Source: an uncultured Angelakisella sp.
GTDB taxonomy: Bacteria > Bacillota > Clostridia > Oscillospirales > Ruminococcaceae
Assembly (NCBI GenBank): GCA_910585535.1
Contig: CAJUFK010000001.1
Span: 38,904 to 102,903 of the forward strand
Length of the DNA stretch: 64,000 nt
Direction: 5' to 3'
The notes beneath the pieces were generated by a model that saw only the letters and a program-made list of their open reading frames with translations, was not told where the DNA came from and did no database searches. Position numbers and translations under genes: made by a program. Below, piece by piece: positions 59,976 to 64,000 of this stretch; the stretch's first letter is position 1, and each line of letters starts with the position of its first letter.

Positions 59976-59984
59976 TATGAGTCC

Positions 59985-60071
59985 ATGGCTCTGGAGGATA
60001 AATACGGCGATGCCAGTCCTGCTTCGGTGGATGACGAGCTGGCAAAGATGAAAGCCGAGCTTGGGATTTAA
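59985..60071 (+). CDS. Possible 28-aa ORF or gene remnant
   Basis: ATG 59,985 opens MALEDKYGDASPASVDDELA and ends KMKAELGI. The ending looks like the C-terminal tail of a longer helical protein, and no ribosome binding site precedes the ATG. A truncated gene is more likely than a functional peptide. Confidence 0.3.
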   Translation: MALEDKYGDASPASVDDELAKMKAELGI

Positions 60072-60108
60072 GCCTCCAGCTGGCATTTGTATGGGGAGGA
60101 GAGTTTTT

Positions 60109-60420
60109 ATGGGCATCACGCATGACACACGCCGAGAGAGTTACCAAAAGGTGGATATTTTAACCCGCCAGAAAGCTATTCTCCAGGCTTTTGAAACCCA
60201 TGGAGCCATGACCGCCAGAGAGTGCGCCAGGCACTTGGGCTTCGTCGACCTGAATGGGGTAAAGCCCAGAATCACGGAGCTGTGCCAGAAGGGCGCTCTG
60301 GAGGCCATTTGCAAGGAAAAGGACCTTGTCACAAACCGCAGCGTTGCGGTGTATCGTGTCCGACCCACAGGCCCCGGGCCGGACGCTCAATTAAGGTTAA
60401 GTGGGGATCCGCCCCCTTAA
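60109..60420 (+). CDS. Winged-helix DNA-binding protein, 103 aa
   Basis: A small protein with a winged helix-turn-helix: RQKAILQAFETHGAMTAREC as the first helices, ARHLGFVDLNGVKPRITELC as recognition region and an IVTNRSVAVYRV-like wing (VTNRSVAVYRVRP). It could regulate the surface-protein operon. ATG 60,109 follows GGGGAGGAGAG. Confidence 0.7.
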   Translation: MGITHDTRRESYQKVDILTRQKAILQAFETHGAMTARECARHLGFVDLNGVKPRITELCQKGALEAICKEKDLVTNRSVAVYRVRPTGPGPDAQLRLSGDPPP

Positions 60421-60460
60421 TAATATCATTTTTTTGAGAGGAGGAAGGTAGTTTTTCAGG

Positions 60461-61993
60461 ATGGAAAGGCTACTGCACAATGACATGAAAAATCAAATCA
60501 AGCGCATTTCTCATCTTGCCGTCGCTATGACGATGGCGGCGGCAATGACAGTTCCTGCCTTTGCGGCAGCCCCCGATGACCTGTATGTGACGGACGGGGG
60601 CAGCACCAGCTTCGGCGGGGCGTTTGGCACCGAGATCAAGTATGATCCGGAGTACCAGGCGGCTGTCAAAGAGGCCCCCGAGGAGGCCAGCCATGTTGTG
60701 TCCTTCTATATGAGGACAGGGGACAAGGGCAGCCTTGAGTTCGACTGGGCCCGTATTGAGGGGAGGGATACCCTTGGCGGGGCCAATGTTCCCGGGGTGA
60801 CGCTTCCCGATGGATGGTACTTTGACGGGTACTATGTCAACGGCGTCAAGTACACAGCCGGCGGGCTTGCTGGGCTGACCCTTACCGGGCCAACTCTGGA
60901 GGTTGAGGTTCGGACTTATCCCAGCGAACAGAATGTAGGGAAGGACGACCGAGATGAGACCTACAAAATCCTTTTCTATGTCCGCAGCGGAGATAAGGGC
61001 GAACTGACCAACGAGCAGACCACGGTAATCGGGTACGGCAGCAACATCCCCTATAAGGACATTCCCGTCCTGGAGAGCCGGTTTGCAAAGGACTACAGTA
61101 TTACTGGCTACTATGTGGACGGGGTCAAGTACACCCGTTCCCAGCTTGCTAAGCTCGACATCACCGGGGACCTGGACATTGAGGTGCGTACTTACCGGGA
61201 TACCGGCAGCCGTGTTGAGGGCAAAACCTCTGGCTGGAAGGATGACCGGGACGAGTATGACTGGGCCTATGACATGGGCATTCAGCTGAAGCCCTGCGGT
61301 TGCCAGTACGACCTTTGCCCCCACACCTACAACTATGGTGGGGACATCCAGTACAGCCGGTACGGCGGTATATATGTGGGAGGCTACTATTACCCCGGCA
61401 CCGCTTGCTTCCCAACTCTGGCTGGCACCTATCCCTATGTGAGTTCTTACGCCACTCCTGCTTTTGGGCAGTGCGCTGTGACCTTCGTTCCCCAGAACGG
61501 GCAGGACGCCCTCACTACCTCTGTGTGGGCTGGCGGACGGCTTGCGGCTCCTGTTACCCCCGTGTGCCAGGGGTATCGGTTCTTGGGCTGGTCCACTTCC
61601 AAGTACGGGAAGACCGGCTACTGGGACTTTAGCCGGGATACCGTGAACCAGAGCTTGGTGCTGTACGGGATCTGGGCGAAGGCTCCCAGTACCTCTTCTG
61701 GAACTACTGCCCGCACCCCCGTGAAGGAGACCATCATTGATGTGGATCTCGCCGGGTATTGCCGGGTCACTCTGAAGCCGGGCAACGGTCAGGAGTATGA
61801 CCCTGTGGCCGTGAAGCAGGGTAACGCCCTCCGTATCAATGGCAATCCCACCTGCAAAGGCTACACCTTTGTTGGCTGGGCCAAGGATGCTGATGGGGAA
61901 GAGATGTGGGACATGAACCGTGATAAGGTGACTGGCAACCTGACCCTGTATGGGGTCTGGGAGAAGACCAGGACCACTACTCCCACTCTTTAA
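60461..61993 (+). CDS. Exported protein with InlB-type B-repeats
   Basis: A 510-residue secreted protein. The signal peptide ends VPAFAAAP. Residues about 70-245 contain two related units with a YxVNGVKYT motif (VSFYMRTGDKGSLEFDWARI; ILFYVRSGDKGELTNEQTTV). After a Tyr/Gly/Cys-rich linker come two Listeria-Bacteroides (InlB B-type) repeats (GYRFLGWSTSKYGKTGYWDF; GYTFVGWAKDADGEEMWDM). No LPxTG or anchor is visible, so it is secreted or bound to others. The start at 60,461 is favoured because AGGAGGAAGG precedes it; the second ATG (60,485) has none. Confidence 0.75.
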   Translation: MERLLHNDMKNQIKRISHLAVAMTMAAAMTVPAFAAAPDDLYVTDGGSTSFGGAFGTEIKYDPEYQAAVKEAPEEASHVVSFYMRTGDKGSLEFDWARIEGRDTLGGANVPGVTLPDGWYFDGYYVNGVKYTAGGLAGLTLTGPTLEVEVRTYPSEQNVGKDDRDETYKILFYVRSGDKGELTNEQTTVIGYGSNIPYKDIPVLESRFAKDYSITGYYVDGVKYTRSQLAKLDITGDLDIEVRTYRDTGSRVEGKTSGWKDDRDEYDWAYDMGIQLKPCGCQYDLCPHTYNYGGDIQYSRYGGIYVGGYYYPGTACFPTLAGTYPYVSSYATPAFGQCAVTFVPQNGQDALTTSVWAGGRLAAPVTPVCQGYRFLGWSTSKYGKTGYWDFSRDTVNQSLVLYGIWAKAPSTSSGTTARTPVKETIIDVDLAGYCRVTLKPGNGQEYDPVAVKQGNALRINGNPTCKGYTFVGWAKDADGEEMWDMNRDKVTGNLTLYGVWEKTRTTTPTL

Positions 61994-62004
61994 TCCCCTC
62001 TGTT

Positions 62005-62056
62005 CGAGGAGGGAGGGGCCAGCGGTGATGCTTCTGGCTCCTCCCTCTCCAAAACC
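62005..62056 (+). other. Intercistronic hairpin
   Basis: GAGGGAGGGGCCAG pairs with CTGGCTCCTCCCTC. There is no T-run. It may stabilise or separate the messages. Confidence 0.4.
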
Positions 62057-62084
62057 AAATCAATAACAAAAAGGAGAAATACTT

Positions 62085-62360
62085 ATGGACGATATTATTA
62101 CAAGCCTTTCCAGCAGACGAACTGCGATCCTTAAAAAGAAGGAAAAGGTTCAGGCCAACGCTGCCAAACAGGTGGCGGAGCTGGAGGAGGAGCTTCTGGC
62201 TCTCGATGAAGCCCTCAAGTCCGTTAAAAAAGCGGTGTCCGGCGTTCTGTGCCCCCACTGCGGCGGCTCTGGCATGGCCCGGGAGAAGGATGCCGACGGG
62301 CAGACAAAGGAAACCCCGTGCGATGCCTGCCATGGTACTGGGGTTGCCCGCTCAAAATAA
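62085..62360 (+). CDS. Coiled-coil protein with DnaJ-type zinc finger, 91 aa
   Basis: The first 50 residues are a helical, probably coiled-coil part (ILKKKEKVQANAAKQVAELE). The C-terminus has CPHCGGSGMA and CDACHGTGVA, the CxxCxGxG pair of the DnaJ zinc finger. Such fingers bind unfolded chains or redox partners. The start ATG at 62,085 follows AAAGGAG. It lies between two exported proteins, so it may be a dedicated chaperone for secreted proteins of the element. Confidence 0.7.
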   Translation: MDDIITSLSSRRTAILKKKEKVQANAAKQVAELEEELLALDEALKSVKKAVSGVLCPHCGGSGMAREKDADGQTKETPCDACHGTGVARSK

Positions 62361-62369
62361 AGCGTTAGG

Positions 62370-62410
62370 CGGGCCGGGGGTGTAATGCTCCTGGCTCTTT
62401 TTTTAGATTT
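62370..62410 (+). terminator. Intrinsic terminator
   Basis: GGGCCGGGG pairs with CTCCTGGCTC (including G-U) around a short loop, followed by TTTTTTT. Confidence 0.7.
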
Positions 62411-62428
62411 AGAGAGGAGTGAGTTCCT

Positions 62429-63340
62429 GTGCATTGTCGTAATCTTCGCATCAAATGGGCATTCATGATTGCGCTGACCGTCACTTTTGCCCTGTTCTTT
62501 GCTTGTATCCCTGCCCACGCTTCGGATGATCTCAGTCCGCCAGGCGATGAAGAGGCGGTATTTGTTATTGACGACACCCCCGTGCCTATGGCGGAGAGTA
62601 TCTGGGGCAGCGAACCAGTATCTGTGTATATCACCCGTGAGTTCTACCGGGGGGCCAATACTATTGAGGTCCCTATGAAATACTTCGAAGCAATTCAGGG
62701 AAGTACCAAAAGCACCTACGACCAAGCCATTGATGCCTTCTGGGAAGCGGAGCGGCAGAGCTGCTATCTGTTTGGAGATGTAGCTGTTGGGGTCTCTGCT
62801 GGCGGTAGCAGCGTAACTATTACCCGAAATTCTTATTTCAGTCTTGCTGAGGAGCAGGAAATGAGAAACGCTGTGGATGCAGAGGCAGAGCGGATTCTGG
62901 CAAATATCATCTCTGAGGGTATGAGCGATTACCAGAAAGCCTACGCAATTTACCAATACTGCTGCCAGGCTTCTTACGATTGGACTGCCTACAATGCCAT
63001 TACCGGCGGGGATTGCAATAACAACGCCGATAAATGGGCCAAGGCTACCACCGCCTACGGCAACCTGATTGAGCGGAAAAGCGTGTGCCAGGGCGATGCC
63101 CAGGCTTTCAATGTCCTGGCTCGCAAGGCCGGCCTCACCTCCATGACCGCCACCGGCAAGATGACCAACGGCGGTGGTCACGCTTGGAACCGGGTCTGGT
63201 GTAATTCTCGATGGTACGAGGTGGACTGCTGCTTTGGGTATTTCTGCTCCACCTTTAACGCTTACTCTGCCAGCACTGGTGTAAAGTACGGCGGGGTGGG
63301 GGTTATGGAAAGCAGCGCCGACCGTTTTTACGGTACTTGA
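62429..63340 (+). CDS. Secreted transglutaminase-like cysteine protein
   Basis: A 303-residue exported protein. A signal peptide (IALTVTFALFFACIPAHA) is followed by a beta-rich N-domain and then the transglutaminase-like core: Cys in SVCQGDAQAFNVLAR (about 219), His in GGGHAWNRVW (about 250) and Asp in WYEVDCC (about 265). The domain could act as a protease or cross-linker at the cell surface. GTG 62,429 follows AGAGGAGTGAG. The stop overlaps the -35 box of the next promoter. Confidence 0.82.
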   Translation: MHCRNLRIKWAFMIALTVTFALFFACIPAHASDDLSPPGDEEAVFVIDDTPVPMAESIWGSEPVSVYITREFYRGANTIEVPMKYFEAIQGSTKSTYDQAIDAFWEAERQSCYLFGDVAVGVSAGGSSVTITRNSYFSLAEEQEMRNAVDAEAERILANIISEGMSDYQKAYAIYQYCCQASYDWTAYNAITGGDCNNNADKWAKATTAYGNLIERKSVCQGDAQAFNVLARKAGLTSMTATGKMTNGGGHAWNRVWCNSRWYEVDCCFGYFCSTFNAYSASTGVKYGGVGVMESSADRFYGT

Positions 63341-63497
63341 CAGGAGATTAACTCCAATTACAATAAGGGCTGTAAGGATCTACTTTCCTGTTAAGGAATG
63401 TAGATGTTGAGACAGCCACCATAGGGAGGCCGTGCGTCCGAACGCAGTTGATGCGATAGGATTCGCTGCCTCTTTTTTTGTGGCTATTTATTCGAAA
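63337..63497 (+). promoter_or_regulatory. Structured leader RNA, copy E, with promoter
   Basis: TTGACA (63,337-63,342), 16-nt spacer with ATTAACTCCAAT, TACAAT (63,359-63,364). P1: ATCTACTTTCC/GGAATGTAGAT. P2: GAGGCCGTGCGTCC with GGATTCGCTGCCTC, then TTTTTTT. P3: AGCCAC/GTGGCT. This is the only plus-strand copy; the ATTCGAAAGGAG ribosome binding site follows as in copies A and B. Confidence 0.7.
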
Positions 63498-63508
63498 GGA
63501 GAAAATCA

Positions 63509-63943
63509 ATGGACTACCAGTGCAAAACCCGCAGCAACTATTTTGCGATAAGGGAGGGAAGAGAGGCAAAGCTCAAGGCTCTTCTCGACCATTGTGGTCT
63601 CCGCATGTGGAAGGAGAACGACCCTTATGGCGTAACTCGTTATGCGTTCGGCGTTGATGGGGATTTCGTTGGGATTCCCTATCGCGGGACGATCCCCGAA
63701 GAGGATCCCGATGGATGCGGCGGGGATCGCAACGCCTTTTTCAGGGAACTCCAGGCGGTTATCTCTGAGGACGATGCTGTTATCATCCAAGAGGTGGGAA
63801 CTGAGGCCCTCCGCTATTTTATGACGGAAGCCACCATCGTAACCTCCAAGGAAGTTCAGTTCATCAGCCTTCAGAAGATGGCTGTACGGGAGGCAGCTGA
63901 AATGCTGTCGAATCCGAGGTTCACAACCCGGCTCGATTATTAA
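63509..63943 (+). CDS. Hypothetical protein, 144 aa
   Basis: A cytosolic protein behind leader copy E. It begins MDYQCKTRSNYFAIREGREA and reads as a compact alpha/beta fold with FGVDGDFVGIPYRGTIPEED, a RNAFFRELQAVI helix and LRYFMTEATIVTSKEV near the end. It resembles small conserved proteins of conjugative elements and phages without known role. The ATG at 63,509 follows AAAGGAG. Sharing leader and promoter with the exonuclease and DUF932-like genes suggests a common regulon. No further gene is visible from 63,944 to the window end. Confidence 0.6.
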   Translation: MDYQCKTRSNYFAIREGREAKLKALLDHCGLRMWKENDPYGVTRYAFGVDGDFVGIPYRGTIPEEDPDGCGGDRNAFFRELQAVISEDDAVIIQEVGTEALRYFMTEATIVTSKEVQFISLQKMAVREAAEMLSNPRFTTRLDY

Positions 63944-64000
63944 CTCTTGAATTGTCAAGTGAAGTGCAACAGAAGGGAGAAGTGGATTTCAAAGGGAGTT

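Overview
The window looks like part of a large conjugative element, either a plasmid or an integrative element, from a gut-type Clostridia host of the Oscillospiraceae/Ruminococcaceae kind. The evidence is AGGAGG ribosome binding sites, TTGACA/TATAAT promoters, a LexA box of the Firmicutes type, a sortase with an LPQTG protein, lipoproteins, and a Gram-positive type IV secretion system with a peptidoglycan hydrolase. A ParM-type partition locus and a replication primase favour a plasmid. No integrase and no clear relaxase are inside the window, so plasmid versus ICE stays open.

Layout. 1-660: a minus-strand tRNA array (Met, an odd tRNA with an over-long anticodon arm, Lys, a Leu-CAA tRNA with a short variable loop, and a tRNA-like remnant). 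750-25,000: a mostly minus-strand accessory and DNA-metabolism block: a MazF-like protein, a YqaJ-type exonuclease, topoisomerase III, a DUF1848 protein, PIN-PhoH, a sigma-region-4/alpha-CTD fusion, a secreted metallo-beta-lactamase-fold protein, DUF2786 and DUF932 proteins, an IscB element with its guide RNA, a UvrD/PcrA helicase, a lipoprotein and a ParM/ParR-like pair. 25,000-28,500: the plus-strand replication gene, with what looks like antisense-RNA/attenuator copy control, then a GC-rich stretch and an SOS-box promoter. 28,900-31,700: an AT-richer island with MazEF and a type III restriction Res-like helicase, next to a broken duplicate of the adhesin 5' end. 32,250-39,713: a CAP-domain lipoprotein and a 1920-residue thioester/CnaB-repeat adhesin. 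39,880-40,400: a RelBE-like module. 40,600-57,050: the conjugation machinery (VirB2-like pilin, VirB6, M23 hydrolase, VirD4, S1-domain protein, PrgI/VirB3, VirB4 and several unknown proteins). 57,150-63,350: surface proteins, a sortase, a winged-helix protein and a transglutaminase-like protein.

Three regulatory patterns tie the element together. First, nine promoters share a 16-nt spacer containing CTTAANTCCANT directly before the -10 box; they drive both the conjugation/surface operons and five genes with a common structured leader. Second, that leader RNA (two hairpins, one terminator-like, enclosed by a co-varying long-range helix) occurs five times. Third, a promoter type with a TTNNCC(G) -35 box and a 17-nt spacer drives the tRNA array, the partition operon and at least two other units. 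The rep leader carries a promoter, a divergent antisense RNA, an anti-terminator sequence and a strong terminator, arranged as in inc18-type plasmids. The sigma4/alpha-CTD fusion is a plausible regulator of one promoter class, but this is inference.
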